A stretch of DNA of 64,000 bases, from contig BRKX01000009.1 of assembly GCA_026008535.1 (NCBI GenBank), positions 44,761,001 to 44,825,000 on the forward strand. Direction: 5' to 3'. The notes under the pieces were generated by a model. The model saw nothing but the letters and a program-made list of their open reading frames with translations, was not told the DNA's origin and did not search any database. Of this stretch, positions 9,622-22,103 are shown in pieces. The position numbers were made by a program, and so were the translations under genes. Positions within the stretch are counted from its first letter, which is position 1. Each line of letters starts with the position of its first letter. The DNA comes from Perilla frutescens. Taxonomy: Eukaryota; Streptophyta; Magnoliopsida; Lamiales; Lamiaceae.

Positions 9622-12390
9622 AGGCATGCAACTCTGCAGACCTGTCTCTTTATTTAAGTTAAGCTAAGTGTTTATGTGCATATTAATTGCTTCGTGATAA
9701 GTTACAGCAGCAACCCACAGCTCGTCATCACCCTCGTATCCTCAACCAAAAATCAAGGTATGATAGTATAAAGATTTTAGATTTTAGATTCATGGATTTT
9801 GTGATTCAGGAAAGGAAAAGATTTTAGCAGGCATACCTCTTTCAAGGATAAAGGGAAAACCTTGAGAATAAAAGTTCGAGTAAAAATTACTCAAGTAAGA
9901 TGATTTACTGAGGTAAAAAGTTTTTTGAAAAGAATCCTCGATCAGAAAGAAAATGTTTAGTTCATTCTCAAAGTTTTGTTTTAAAGGAAAACATAAAATT
10001 TCTGCTTAAAGATTTTAGGCACCAAAATTTTTGTAAAAATCAACTGCTAAAAAGAGCTATGCATGCAAGATAAATAGTCTGAATCTAGACGATAGCATGA
10101 TCTTAGGAGAACCTTAGGTCTCCCTTTTATGAGCTAGACTGATTAAGCTTCATGTTTCTAGATGGTTAAGCGTCGTTCGACTGCTAGGAATAATGTGCCA
10201 CTTTTCCACCCTGTTCATAAAATGAACGACTTTGGAGGAACGCCATAAAATATATCCGACTTGGAAACATGCATTCGCATGTGTGAGCAAGCACCGCCCG
10301 CTGAGAGGCCAGCAATGTATCACATCCTACAGAGCACAATCACCCGTGATCCCAAGACGTATGCTGTAATCGGGAATCTGACGGAATTCTCCTCAGCCTT
10401 GATGGCTCTTTGGGAGTCAAAGTATGGGCACATGAATGCTCTAGCTGAGCAAAATCCCTTCTTCTTGGTGGAACCAAAACTGCTAAGGGCGACTCTGAAC
10501 AGTCCCCCTGGATTTCAAGCACCGTGCCCTCGTGCGGAAGGAACCTTAGAAGCGAGATCCTTGATAATCCGGGTCGTGAATTACACCGAGTCTTTGTCCT
10601 CTAGAATGTACCAGTGGGCCCCTGTCTATCAAACATTTGCCCCTCAGAGTCTGGGATAGTGTATGCCCTATCAATTCTCCGAAGGAAGCATGAGAAAATT
10701 CAAGTTTGAGGTACCAGAGACAGATGAAGATGAGGAAGAAGAGGACCCAGAGAAGGAAAGTGAGAAAGAGGTGGAATCATCATGCAAAAGGAAAGGAAAG
10801 CACCCAACATATAGTTAAGCTTTAGAAGTAGGTAAAGGATGTGTTGTTATTAGAACACCTTGCTGATCTGTCTATCCGCTTTAATCTAGATCTTATTTTG
10901 TAAATATGTTAATCAACCCTTCAGATTTTAATAACAGCAGTAATTCTCCAAAAAGGCTGCCCTATTTTTGGATGTAACCAAGAACCTCTTTCTTATTATT
11001 GCCAAAAGTCCTCTTAATGAGGCAATTTTCCCGTTTTGTTTGATCTATCCTGTATAATCTAAAGACCTTATCGATAGGCATTTCATTTTGCTTTGTGAAA
11101 ATTCGAGCAAGCATAGCCAATGTTTAGGATTCTTTAAAATGCTGTCAAGAAGACATCAAGCCAAGAGAACGAGGTCGCAAGCAAGCAAGTCCCGAACCAT
11201 GGCTCGAGAGCCGAGAATATGTTTCCTAAATATAATCCTCTGTCATCTAACAGTTTAAGAGACCTGATGGGAGTCCGCTCGAAGGATGATAAATTTAAGG
11301 CAATGAACGGAGTATGGTTGGGAAGGTTTCAAGTACGAGTTATATCAGAAGTATATCCCGGATTGTTATCGTAAGACAAAGGAGATGGAGATCCAGAACT
11401 TGAGATAAGGAAAGAGGACGTTGTCAAAGTTCGATCAAGAGTCCAACCGGTTATCAAGGCATGCTCTATATTTGTGGTTTCAGACGAGAAAAAAAGCACG
11501 TATAGATCAGGTCGCTTTGTCTTATCCTCTTCAATAGGTGAAAGTGATCCCCAAATGTCACTTTTTCCGGCCAAGTATAGCTAATTGAAGTCCAACCGAC
11601 TCATGCTATTTCGTAGCAACCTAGTAAAGAAGACGATGCGTAATGCTCAAAGAAAGAAAGAGAGAGAACCCAAAGAAGATCGTTAAGCAGATAAACCTAG
11701 AATTGGTAGATTAAAAGTTTTAGTAAGATAGGAAGTTTTGATGAGTATATTCATTCATTCTCGTGTCAATTAAATCAATCACCCTTTATCAACTTAATAC
11801 CAATTAAAAATTCTTCATATCATTTGAAATTCTTCAATTATATCCTCTTGGACAAATTATAATCTTTTGATGATACTTCTTTGATCATCCAGAATTAATG
11901 GTAGCATTCCCTTGTTAAATCTATGCTGACGCTTTTGCAAATATTCAGTACGGTTCTCAGTTGCTAATCGTTCATACATTTACTTCATGCAAGAACCCCT
12001 TTCGAGTTATAAGTCCTTTGAAAAGGTAATGTTTTTAGTATAAATAACCCAGTGTTATATCTCTTTCAGCTTTTGGAACTTGTTAAAGAATTATTGATCA
12101 AGATAAAGTCCTCACTCAGAGGCATTCATTTTGTTTTGCTCCCACTCATAGAGCTCGAGTGTGGACCCTTGAATAGAGCAGAGAATATAAAGTAATATTC
12201 CTTTTAGTCATTATTGGAAGAATAAGAGGAAGTAGTCCCAATAGGAAGAAGAATCCAAGTAATGCTAGTTAGTGCCCTTCTAGTAGGACGCGCATCTCTA
12301 AAGTAATTTTCCAAAGGAGCTATCAGAACTATCATCATATAGGCAAGTGGAATTTGCTATTGGTTTAGAACCAGGAGTTGCACTAGTTCG
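9622..12390 (+). pseudogene. E2 gag-protease region, heavily decayed
   Basis: The longest open frame, 10261-10659 (132 residues, starting METCIRMCEQAPPAERP), has no domain I can name. Its position after the primer site makes gag the likeliest origin. An acidic DEDEEEEDPEKE-like stretch follows near 10720-10790. From 10820 to 12390 I see only short broken frames. No zinc knuckle or protease motif can be read with confidence. Confidence 0.4.
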
Positions 12391-12399
12391 AAAGCCCCT

Positions 12400-13130
12400 T
12401 ACAGAATGGCGTCTAATGAGTTGCAAGAACTCAAGATTTAACTGTAAGAGTTATTAGACCTAGGCTTTATCCAACCTAGTGTGTCGCCTTGGGGAGCTCC
12501 AATCTTGCTCGTAAAGAATAAGGATGGCACATTGAGAATGTGTATCAACTATAGAGAGCTTAATAAGCTGACCATCAAGAATCGATACCCTCTCCTAAGA
12601 ATAGATGATCTCTTTGATCAAGCTTAAGGGAGCAAGTATCTTCTCAAATATAGACTCAAGACCTGGGTATCATCAACTGAAGATCCAAAAGGAGGATATT
12701 CCTAATACTATTTTAGAACTCGCTATGGACATTACGAGTTTGTAGTAATGCCATTTGGATTGACCAATGCCCTAGCAGTGTTCATGGATTTAATAAAACA
12801 GGTTCTTTACCCGTATCTAGATAAGTTTGTACTAGTTTTCATATATCATATCCTCATCTATTCGAAGGATGAAGATGAGCATCAAGAACACCTAAGAGTG
12901 GTGCCGGAGACGTTAAGAAGAGAAAGGATTTTCGCTAAGTTTAGTAAGTGTGAGTTTTGGCTCAAGGAAGTTATGTTTTTAGGTCATATAGTTTCAGTAG
13001 AAGGAATCAATGTGGATCCAGCTAAGATTGAAGCTGCAAGCAACTCAAAGTCTCCAAGAAACGTGAATGAGAATAAGAAGTTTTCTAGGACTCGCGGGGT
13101 ACTATCATAGATTCATCAAAGGATTCTCGT
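12400..13130 (+). pseudogene. E2 reverse transcriptase, catalytic site lost
   Basis: Recognisable gypsy RT pieces in order: SPWGAPILLVKNKDGT, MCINYRELNKLTIKN, YEFVVMPFGLTNA, then FIYHILIYSK where YxDDILIYSK is expected, and FAKFSKCEFW with FLGHIVSVEGI. Several stops interrupt the segment before 12748. Both catalytic aspartates of the YxDD box are replaced (Tyr-His), so the enzyme would be inactive even without the stops. Confidence 0.85.
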
Positions 13131-13628
13131 CATTATCAAAGGTTATGATACGATTATTGAAGAAAGACTCCAAGTTTAGAGGGACGCCCGAGTGCAAGGA
13201 AAGTTTCCAGAAAGAAGATGCTAACCACAACCCCAGTGTTGGCCATTTCGGAAGGGAATGAAGATTTCGTAGTTTATACTAATGCGTCGAAGAAAGGATT
13301 GGGATGTGTGCTGATGCAGAGAGGAAATGTGATTGCTTATGCTTCGAGGAAGCTTAAGAATCACGAGCAGAACAATCACACGCGTGACTTAGAGCTAGCA
13401 GCAATCATTTATATGCTGAAGATCTAGAGGCACTATCTCTATGGAGCTAAGTGTGAGGTTTTCTTGGATCATAAGAGCTTGAAGTATTTCTTCGAGCAGA
13501 AGGATCTGAACATGAGGCAAAGAAGATGGTTAGAACTTGTAAAAGATTACGACTGCACCATTCACTACCACCCAGGCAAGGCGAATGTGGTAGTTGATGC
13601 CCTAAGTAGGAAAGAGAAGGCAGAGTGA
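13067..13628 (+). pseudogene. E2 RNase H region
   Basis: Frames at 13067-13261 and 13218-13427, continuing past a TAG to 13628, carry FLGLAGYYHRFIKGFS (the RT-RNase H connection) and then VVYTNASKKGLGCVL. In active relatives the first motif is YTDAS, so the leading catalytic Asp is Asn here. The tail HPGKANVVVDALSRK is the usual end of the gypsy RNase H. A frameshift and a nonsense codon break it. Confidence 0.8.
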
Positions 13629-13735
13629 GGACTCGTTCAAGTCAAGAAGAAGCTTCGAAAGGAATTCGAGAAGTTAAGATTCGATGTGCTAATACCATCT
13701 AAGACCATTCAAACCCAAATCGCCGCAATAGTCGC

Positions 13736-14770
13736 TCATCCCGACCTGAGGAAAGAATAGTTAAGTCTTAGAAAGGAGACAAGTTTCTCAAGAAAAAGAA
13801 TGGAAGCAAGGTCGAATAGCTTGCAAGATTTCATAGAAGTCGTCAATAACGCGCTATTATTCAAAGGAAGGCCTTGTGTGCCAAGTAAGGAAGAACTAAA
13901 TAAGGAAATCTTGTGCGAAGCACATGACACGCCATACACAACACATCTCGGAAGCACCAAGATGTATCAAGACCTCAAGAGGAACTTCTGGTGACTAACA
14001 TGAAGAGAGAGATAGCCGCCTTTGTGTAAAGGTGTTTGATCTGTCAGCAAGTGAGAGCTTTGCATCAAAAACCTTCTAGTTTGCTCCAACCCTTAGAAAT
14101 TCTCGAATGGAAGTAAGATATTTTTAGTATGGACTTTGTGATAGGTTTACCAAAGTCCAAGCGGTGGAATACCACTATTTGGGTAATCGTAAATTGATTA
14201 TCAAAAGCAGAGCACATTTCATTGCTGTTAATATGACAGAAGGGCTAGATCAACTAGCCCAGATGTATGTTAGAGAATTTGTATGATTGCATGAAGTACC
14301 GGTCTCGATTATATTGGATCATGATGCGAGATTTACGTCAAGATTATGGAGGTGGAGAAGCCTACAAGAACCAATGGGATCAAAGCTCAATTTCAGCATG
14401 GCCTTTCATCCTTAAACGGATGGCCAGTCCGGAAGGACTATCCAGATTCTAAAAGACATGCTTAGAGGAGTAGTCATCGATCAAGGAAGCAGTTGGGAAT
14501 GGTTAGTGCCATTGGTAGAGTTTGCGTACAACAACAGCTACCAATCATCGATCAGCATGGCTCCTTATGAAGCCCTGTATGGAAGGAAGTGTAGATCACC
14601 CTTGTATTGGGACGAAGTTAGAGAAAGAAGGATACTTGGGCCTGAAATAGTCCAGGAAGCGGTCCAAAAGATCGAGCTTATTCGTCAGTAAATCAAGAAG
14701 GCTCAAGATAGACAGAAGGCTTACGCAGACAAAAGAAGAGCGGAACTCAGTTTCAACATTGGAGATAAGG
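13736..14770 (+). pseudogene. E2 integrase, fragmented
   Basis: Pieces visible are: NNALLFKGRPCVPSKEEL and EAHDTPYTTHLGSTKMYQDL (start of the zinc domain), a cysteine-containing LICQQVRA stretch, and SMDFVIGLPKSKR-like sequence near 14130 (first Asp). Later come VEFAYNNSYQSSISMAPYEA and LYGRKCRSPLYWDE (after the core). Stops and at least two frameshifts separate these blocks. Confidence 0.75.
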
Positions 14771-14795
14771 TGTTCTTAAAGATATCTCCATCCAG

Positions 14796-15182
14796 ATGAG
14801 TGGTTCGTTTGGAAAACAAAACAAGTTAAGGCCCAGACTTATTGGACCTTTTGAGATTCTAGAGAAGGTAAATGAAGTAGCCTACAGGCTGGCCTTACGA
14901 CCCAACCTGAGTGACGTTTATGACGTCTTTCATGTCTCGATATTGAGAAAGTACATGTTTGATCCAAAGCACGTGATTAGCAAGGAAGAGATAGTCCTGA
15001 ATGAGGACTTAGCATATGAAGAGAAGCCCCAGGCCATTGTGGATCGAAAGATCCAGAAGTTGAGGAAGAAGGAGATCAATCTTGTAAGAGTAATCCGGAA
15101 CCACCATGGTTCAGAAGAGACAATCTGGGAGCTTGAATCCGAGCTGCTCAAGAAGTACCCTGATATCGCTTATCATGGTTAG
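14796..15182 (+). pseudogene. E2 integrase C-terminus with chromodomain
   Basis: The 128-residue frame starts in the GPFEILEKVNEVAYRL region of the integrase C-terminus and passes FHVSILRKYMFDP. It ends with a chromodomain-like unit (residues about 80-128: AIVDRKIQKLRKKEI, VRVIRNHHGSEETIWELE). Aromatic and acidic positions are partly kept. It ends 37 bases before the 3' LTR. Chromodomains of this type identify chromoviruses; Tekay is my preferred clade. Confidence 0.8.
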
Positions 15183-15219
15183 TAAATTTTGGGGCGAAAT
15201 TTCTTTAAGGGGGATAGGA

Positions 15220-17991
15220 TGTAACACCCCATATTTTTGAATAAGGTTTAGAGGATTGTTAATTTTAATTAATTAGTTAAGGAAGAAATTTAATTAAGGT
15301 TAATTAAGGTCAGATGTCAGTCACGACTTTAGGGGTCAATTTTCATGAAATCGTCTTTTTGAAAACTTTGATCTTAACTCTGTTTTAGCCATTTGTGGTC
15401 TTGTTGGAAAGGTTTTAACTCAAGGAGTGTGTCGGTGTTCTCGAAATTTTATTCTAAAGTCATTTGAGTTCCCAGTGATGAAAAACGTATTTAAATGATG
15501 AATGAATAGCAACTTTTACGTGCGTTCGTGTTTTGAGAAATTTACGAAATCCTCCTTGTTGATCTGAGTCTAGATCTATCAAGCCCTTCTTATGGGAAAT
15601 AACTCAAGGATTCTGTTAGCGTTCACAGATTTCCATTCTGGATCAATCGAACGCTCAGGAGCAAAATCCGTCAGTCTGAGTGAATAGTAAAAAGTAATTC
15701 TAAAAAGGGAATCTTTGCTCATCTTTCTTCTGACGACCCCGTCTTCATCACGAATCAAGTTGGTTCACTAGTATTCGAGCCAACGAGTTCTCTGGTATTT
15801 TTAGATTTCATGTCTGAGGTCAGTTGGACCTCGACATCGAATAAAGCAGCTTTTAACCGAACCCTTTACAGTATCCTTGCACTGTAATGGCTTCTTCTAG
15901 AAGCCAAAACATTTCCTATAAATAGGACACCACCCCTTCACTCTTTTTGCACCATTCACTCTTCATTTCTCAAATTCTAGTGAGTGGGAAAAGCTTGAGA
16001 GTTGAGAGAAAAGCTCTTGTCAAGTGAGAAGTCTCTTCGTAAGTTCTCCTCCGAGACGACGAGCGGAGTGGCGTGGAAGGGATGCGGTGAGGGAAGGTGA
16101 TAGGGGTGTCGTTGGTTTGTAGCAGGTGGCTCTGCCGCCGTTGTGACTCTACGAGATGCCAAGCTAACCACCTTCCTTCGACGCACCAGATTTCGTCCAT
16201 TCTTGTTTGTCGGCCTCGAATCTATTTCTTTCTTGTCTTTAATTCCGTATTTCTTTCCATCTTTCATTATCGTATTTCTGTCATACTGTTTCTGTTATTA
16301 TTTCTCGTTGATATTCTTAATTTATTTCGTTTAAGTTCTACTTATGTTCCGTCGTTATTTCGTTAAATTCCTTCTAAGTTTAGTATTTCGATTCTTATTG
16401 TTATTTTCCAAGTTCGTTTCTTCTCTATTTAAGCTGAAATTTTAGTATGTTGTGCATCTTGACGTTCGCTACATTTCGTATGTTGAGTCCGTCGTCATCC
16501 GGTGACCGAAAACCGGTCAGATCACCGGAAAATAGAAACTGCTACCAGCGCCAATCAGTACGGTTTTATCTATTTTCACCTATTTCGAGTCATCAAAGAT
16601 GGTTTAGTTGGATATTCTTTAATCTCGTGTTAGACATTAGAAATCTTCAAAGGAGGCCACTAAGTCGATGATTCGACTTTTGTAGGAGGTAGTGAGTCCC
16701 GTGAAAATCTGGAGAAGGATCGTCAGCTCATTGCTTTACCTTCTGTCCAGTAGTCGAGGTGGGTAAATCTATACTCATCTAAAGTTTGAGCTAATAAGCT
16801 CTAGAAGCATGATAGGGCAAAGAGATATCCAATAAAACATTTTTGCTCTGTCTGATTGATCTCTGTACAAGGAAGGAAGGAAAGGAAGTTATTATATTTT
16901 AAGTGAGCTCTCAAGCATGTTTATATATGTTATAAATGATTAAGTATTGTTTATGCTAGCATAAGATAATTAGAATTGCTTTAATTGCAATTTATGTTTA
17001 TGCACGTTCATTTCCTCGTATCTGAATGTTGGATTTTGCTAAAGTTTATTTAGCTAATTAAGCACTGCCTTTTAGGGTAGTGATAAATCCCTTATAGGCC
17101 GAAGTCATGCTTAAGTAAAGGACTAGCCTTAGACGTTGCTCTAAGCTCGATAATTCTAGTAAGGTTAAGGAAGCTAAGGAACTAAGGATTAAAGTAAGTC
17201 ACTATTGGGTTAATTCCCTCGCAAACTTGTTTGGATATTTGAGGTAACCCTTTTTCTATCCTATGGCATCCCTAAGGGTGCAGTTGACATGAGGTTTGAG
17301 CCAAGGTTGGGCCTAAAAGTAAAGAAAAGGTTTTGCAGATATGGAGAGGGCTTTTGCATTTTGCTCTCCATATACCGTCAGTTTATTATTGAATATTTCT
17401 CGAGTTATTAAAGAAGCTTTTATTAAAACCCACTGAGTACATTAGTGCTCACGCCCTCTTTTTTAAATATTTTCAGGTTGAGATGCTGAAGATGATGGTG
17501 GCTATGGATGTGGGTTGGCTGCCAAGATTGTTTTGCTATTATATAACTTCTTTTGAAATCCTATGATTTTTCTGCTACTCTGATACACTCTTTCTAATTT
17601 CATTCAAGTTCAATTATTTTTATCGAGATTCTAAGAATATTCCCCAAGACATGATTATCTATATATATAAGTGATGCATATTCAATTTTATTCCTGCTTC
17701 TCGAGTATATTTTTCGTTCGCCTATGAAGAGGCTTGTTCACATTGATATCTGTTTATTCACTTTGACCTATGAATGGGTCTATGCTTATTGGTATCTGAT
17801 TAGTTAGCCATTTCATTGCGCTAAAGCATGTTTCCTTCTTAATCATATAAACCCAAGTATCGTTGCCTATCTTTCAAAAGTACATCTTAATTCTTAAAAC
17901 GTCTTCGTTAATCTTCCGTCTTTATTCATTAATCCCTTAATAACACCCCGTTCCCATTCGTTAATCCCTATCTCGGGATCAGGCTGTTACA
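15220..17991 (+). repeat. 3' LTR of E2
   Basis: It starts TGTAACACCCC directly after the purine tract AAGGGGGATAGGA and ends GGCTGTTACA; length is 2772 bases. A TATAAATA box lies at 15917-15924, in the part missing from the left LTR. Two internal gaps relative to the left copy show independent decay. Confidence 0.85.
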
Positions 17992-18009
17992 GTCCTGCTT
18001 CTTCAGTTT

Positions 18010-18762
18010 TGGGCATTCATCAGTGAAATGGGTTACGCTCTTGCATACTCCACACACTCTTTTCTTTGGTGCCCCAGTATGTCATTACTTTCTCCATCTG
18101 GTCTAAAATCCTTTCCAGTTTGACCTCAAGGTGCGTTGATTTCCCAGCATCTAGAACTGTCCTTGTGCCCTCGGCACTCTCATCTCTATTTTCATCAGCC
18201 ATTCCTGCCAGAATTCGGAAGGCTTCTGTTGGTAGCTTGTTCAGGATAGATCCTCCACACGAGGCATTGACAATGATCTTGTCCTGTGATCTCAACCCAG
18301 ATACAAAGTATTAGATCAGATCGTGGTCTGTGATCTGGTGTTATAGGCATTTCTTCAACATGCTCTGGAATCGACATCAGTAGTCATAGAAACTCTCATT
18401 TATACCCATCTTCAGACTTCCAATTCTTCGCCTCATCTCCTGGACTCGGGATGCAAGAAAATATTTCTCCAAAAATTGATGTTGCAGTTGTGCCCATGTG
18501 GTTATACTGCCGGTTGGCAGAGTGTATAATCAGTCTCGTACCTGTCATGAAGAGTAAACGGGAATGAGATAAGCCGCACATATTGTTCTTTTCCCTCATC
18601 CATAGGTTGAGTTTGACACACCATCTCAAAATCTTGAATATGCCTCTGAGGTTCTTCTCCAGTCATCCCATGGTATTTGGGCAAGATCTGGATAAAACTT
18701 GCCTTCAACTCCCAGCTTCCAGTGATTCCTGAGAGTGTTATGCCCATGGGATGTAAATTCAT
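18010..18762 (-). pseudogene. E1 gag with CCHC zinc knuckle, frameshifted
   Basis: The frame starting MNLHPMGITL contains the capsid-like segment FIQILPKYHGMTGEEPQRHI and then shifts near 18550. A second frame (18295-18020) has DKIIVNASCGGSILNKLP and a coiled, acidic spacer. In a third frame at 18054-18013 a complete knuckle is readable: CGVCKSVTHFTDEC, that is CX2CX4HX4C. The order is that of Athila gag, and the knuckle ends where E2 interrupts the element. At least two frameshifts and one stop (near 18400) make it non-functional. Confidence 0.8.
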
Positions 18763-19033
18763 GTTAGTCGGAAAGACTAACTACCTCAACGTTCTTCCTT
18801 CTTCTTCAGCCATCATGACTATCCTTAGTTGTTCGTTCATTTCCAGTTGTGCTCTTTCTTGCTTCAGTTCTCTTTCATGAGCAAGTCTCTCTGCTTGTTG
18901 TGCCCTCTGTGCTTCTGCTCTCCTCCTCTTCAGAGTTTTCTCAGGTTCTGGATCGTACGAGCAATCTCATTCAGAGGTATTGGGCATTCACCGGCCAGGT
19001 TAACAAGTTGGGAAAATAGAATTTCAAGAACCA

Positions 19034-19053
19034 GCTCCCCAGCAACAGTGCCA
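19034..19053 (-). other. E1 primer binding site (degenerate tRNA-Asp type)
   Basis: On the minus strand this reads TGGCACTGTTGCTGGGGAGC, close to the tRNA-Asp 3' complement TGGCGCCGTTGCCGGGGATC seen intact in E3 and E4. It lies four bases inside the LTR end at 19058. Confidence 0.7.
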
Positions 19054-19057
19054 ATTC

Positions 19058-20680
19058 TGACGCGCGGTCGTTTCACGGTCAGAATAATTCTCAAGAGAGA
19101 GTTATCCTTATGCCCACAGCAAGGCGTAGCAAGCTTATGTAAGTAAGGGTCGAACCCACGAGGAGCTGTGAATTCTATCTTCTAGTGTCACTTTTCTAAA
19201 AGGTTGAGGATTGTTGTGGTCTACGTACTTGTATTTAAAGACAGTAAAATAAAATAACAAAAAAAAACAAAGAAAGGAAAATATTAGTAGTAACGTATTC
19301 CGGATTAGAACTCAGCTATCGAACTTAACAAACACTGGACTGATTATGGGCACACTGATTACTTATGCAAGTCCAATTATCTGGTTAAAGGTACCGGATC
19401 TCTCTTAACGTACCCAATCTATCCTTTTTGTTCAGCTTAAAGGTGATCTCTTGTCCCCTAAACCCTAACTTGTTGTCCAACCCCGATCTCTCATATGATT
19501 GTAAACAACAAAGCAGCATTATGATCTAGACAGACCCAGATTTACCTAGACAAAGATCTCTCTTATGCCCTTAGTACCCGTGATGTATCCCATCCCTTTA
19601 TGACCAACACACAGCTACGATTCATTGACCATTTATAGAGGTAGTGAACACAATTCTAATTAATGAGTGATCAGCCACGATTAAGTAGCTTAGCCCACTG
19701 TATAATGCAACAAAGAAAATAACTACACGACATAACCAAATTCACACAGTGTATGCCCATAAGCCCCACGGTTCTTACGTGTTCATTAAGTTCTTATCCT
19801 TGTTCAATCCGTAATAACAAGTTTAGCCACTCATGCTAGACTTAGAACAATAAAAATAAGTAAAAGAAATAAAACAAAATATAATATAATCGAAAAACTT
19901 ACTTATATAAAATTGCAAAATAAATCCAACTCTAACGCTGGATTGAAAAACATAAAACTGTAAAATCCTAAGTATCTGCGGGCATAAGGCCTAAGACCTA
20001 TTGCAGAAAACAAAATAAAACTAAATAAATTGTTTGGTGCGTAAAAATATCCAGAGCTTCGTAAAAAAAAGAGTTTTTTGTTTGCTGCCATGAGATCTAC
20101 TTACACTAGGTAAACTCCCCGACAAGCCGGGGATCTTCAGCCTAATTCGCAACCGCCATGCCTAAAGCTTTTCATGTCTGGCAGATTCTTCTCTTATTTA
20201 GATGATTCTAAGTTGCAGATTCTGGATCATTGTGCCCTAGTTGCGCCGACCTAGCAACTTTCCTTGTAGAGCCGAGCATCCTTCTGGAAGCGTCAACTTG
20301 CCTTCTACGTCTCCTCTTTCCTTCGACGGCTAGGGTGCATTGTTCCTGGTGTAGCTGGCATTAGTTTCTCTTATGCCCAGTCTCCTCTCCTTATTCTCTT
20401 AATCACTCTGGGGTTGTTGTGGGCATGATCACAAACTTCTCCTTCAGCTTTTGCTGGAATGGTGGGCGATTTCCACCAGGCTCGAGAGAGAGCTTTTCGC
20501 TGAGAAGTTGTTACCCATCTTGGTATCATTGGCACCCTTGTACCCTCCAGAAGTGATTCTCCTGCCTCCTGCTGCCCATTGTGACCATTCTGGCTCTTTC
20601 CGACTCAAAAACAGAAAAAACAAAGGACAAAAGAATGAGAAAAAAACACAAAAATATGAGAGAATTTGGACTTGTCACCA
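19058..20680 (-). repeat. 5' LTR of E1
   Basis: On the element strand it starts TGGTGACAAGTCC (or three bases inside that) and ends CGCGCGTCA beside the primer site; length is about 1620 bases. Only the part 19969-20677 has its partner in the window (201-926). The interior has no gene. Confidence 0.75.
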
Positions 20681-22103
20681 CTCCACCATCTATTGTACCA
20701 TCAACCAAAAAGAGAAAAGCTGTTTCAACAGCTGAGCCATCCAAGAAGGCCAAGAAGTCTGCTCAACTCATAGATGTATCTTAAGATGTTCACTCACATT
20801 CAAGTGAACATGATACTGAAATTCACAACCAGATTATCCATCTGTTAGGTATCTCTAAACATGCTTTATTCTGATCTACAAAGCATGCTGATCTGTGCGA
20901 GAAAGTGAAGCAGAGGTCTATGATCTCTGGGAAGAAGGTGGACAAAGATACACTTCTAACTACTAGAGTGTATACATTGCTGGAGGATATAGGATTGTTA
21001 GGAATTATACAGAGGGTAAATGAGTATGTTCCGCTGATAGTATTAGATTTTTACTGCAACCTAACCAAGGATATTGATGATCCGGAATCAGAAGACTTTC
21101 ATAAAGTCTTTATCAGAGGAAAAATGCTGAACTTTTCACTAGAACTCATCAATGAGTTTCTGGGGTGCAATATTGAGAGGGAGTATGAAGAGATAGATAA
21201 CTGGGGGCTGGTTGCTGGAGAACTGGCCCAGGGTATCTACACAAAATGGCTATCTAATCCTAAGAAAATTCCATCTTCAAAGCTGTCACAGAAGTGTGAA
21301 GCCATGTTCAGGATTCTAATCCACAACTGGATGCCAACAAAGCATAGAGCTGCAGTCACACAAGCACAAGGCAGATTCCTATATCACCTAAGAATTGGCA
21401 GAAAGTTTAACTATGGTGAGTTCATTTTTGGGAAGCTTGTGAGCAGTGCAGAGTCTACAGTGGTAAAAGGACCACTGTGCTACCCTTCTTTGATCTATGG
21501 CATCATAAAGCAACAGAAGAAGAATGTCTCAACAAAGAATGACAGAGTCATTCCACCCAAGAAGCCTCTAGTAATCAAGTTGCTACTGAGATTGGTGATC
21601 ATCACATACGTCTTCAGTTGAAAAGGTTCATTGCCTCGCAGAAAGAAGGGGATGCATTTGCTGGAGAATCTTCACCAAAGGATCTTGTTTTGAAGTTTCT
21701 AAAAAGAAGTCTGGATTTCCATGCTCGCTTGATCTCTGAGCATACTTCTGAGAAGATGAAGATTCAGGCCATGATAACTGAACTTTCATCTGGAGAAAAG
21801 TTTACCTCTCCTGCAGTAGATATTCCTGAATATGTTCATAACTTGCACAAGCTTGCAAGTACTACCATAGCTGCTACTCAGAAGAGATCTCCATCGACTC
21901 CAAAGTAAGGTGAAGAACAGGATGATCATTCTTCAGAGAAAGAAGAAGAGGAAGGTGAAGCTGAAGAGAAAGAGTCTGCAAAGGAGGAGCAAGAAGCTAA
22001 TGAAGAAGAAAAGGCTAATGAGGGTGCTGAGACAAATTATGATGATGCTTAAGAAGGGACAGTCGATGAAGAAGGAGAGCAAGCATCTGACAAATCCGAG
22101 TAG
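20681..22103 (+). pseudogene. Env-like ORF of a SIRE-type copia element (E0)
   Basis: Reading frames at 20681-20784, 20905-21621 and 21618-22103 form one broken protein. It has a Lys/Ser-rich start (PSTKKRKAVSTAEPSKK), then a globular segment of the putative plant transposon protein type (YVPLIVLDFYCNLTKDI, VFIRGKMLNFSLELINEFL, LSQKCEAMFRILIHNWMP). A helical C-terminal part follows, and a very acidic Glu-rich tail from about 21910. In-frame stops at 20782 and near 20872, a frameshift near 21600 and a TAA at 21906 break it. Such ORFs follow pol in SIRE-lineage Ty1/copia elements. The upstream gag-pol would lie beyond E1, left of the window. Confidence 0.6.

Larger units (their letters stand above)
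7249..17991 (+). mobile_element. E2: degraded Tekay-like chromovirus nested in E1
   Basis: The element lies on the plus strand, with long LTRs (right copy 2772 bases, left copy missing its first roughly 910), a tRNA-iMet primer site at 9610, and degenerate gag, RT, RNase H, integrase and chromodomain in that order. Long LTRs starting TGTAACACCCC, ending TGTTACA, plus a C-terminal chromodomain fit the Tekay/Del clade. It splits E1 between the gag zinc knuckle (18013) and protease (7229). Because the left LTR end is lost, a target duplication cannot be tested. Confidence 0.85.
1..20680 (-). mobile_element. E1: degraded Athila-type Ty3/gypsy retrotransposon
   Basis: Element order on the minus strand is: 5' LTR (20680-19058), degenerate tRNA-Asp primer site, gag with CCHC knuckle (18762-18010), a block replaced by E2 (17991-7249), protease (7229-6594), reverse transcriptase (6222-5240), integrase core and C-terminus (5225-4482), an env-like third ORF (3995-2431), repeated purine tracts (2300-2060) and the 3' LTR (926 to beyond the left edge). 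A third ORF after pol and an Asp primer site are typical of Athila. Every coding part carries stops or frameshifts and a piece of pol is deleted, so it is not autonomous. Confidence 0.85.
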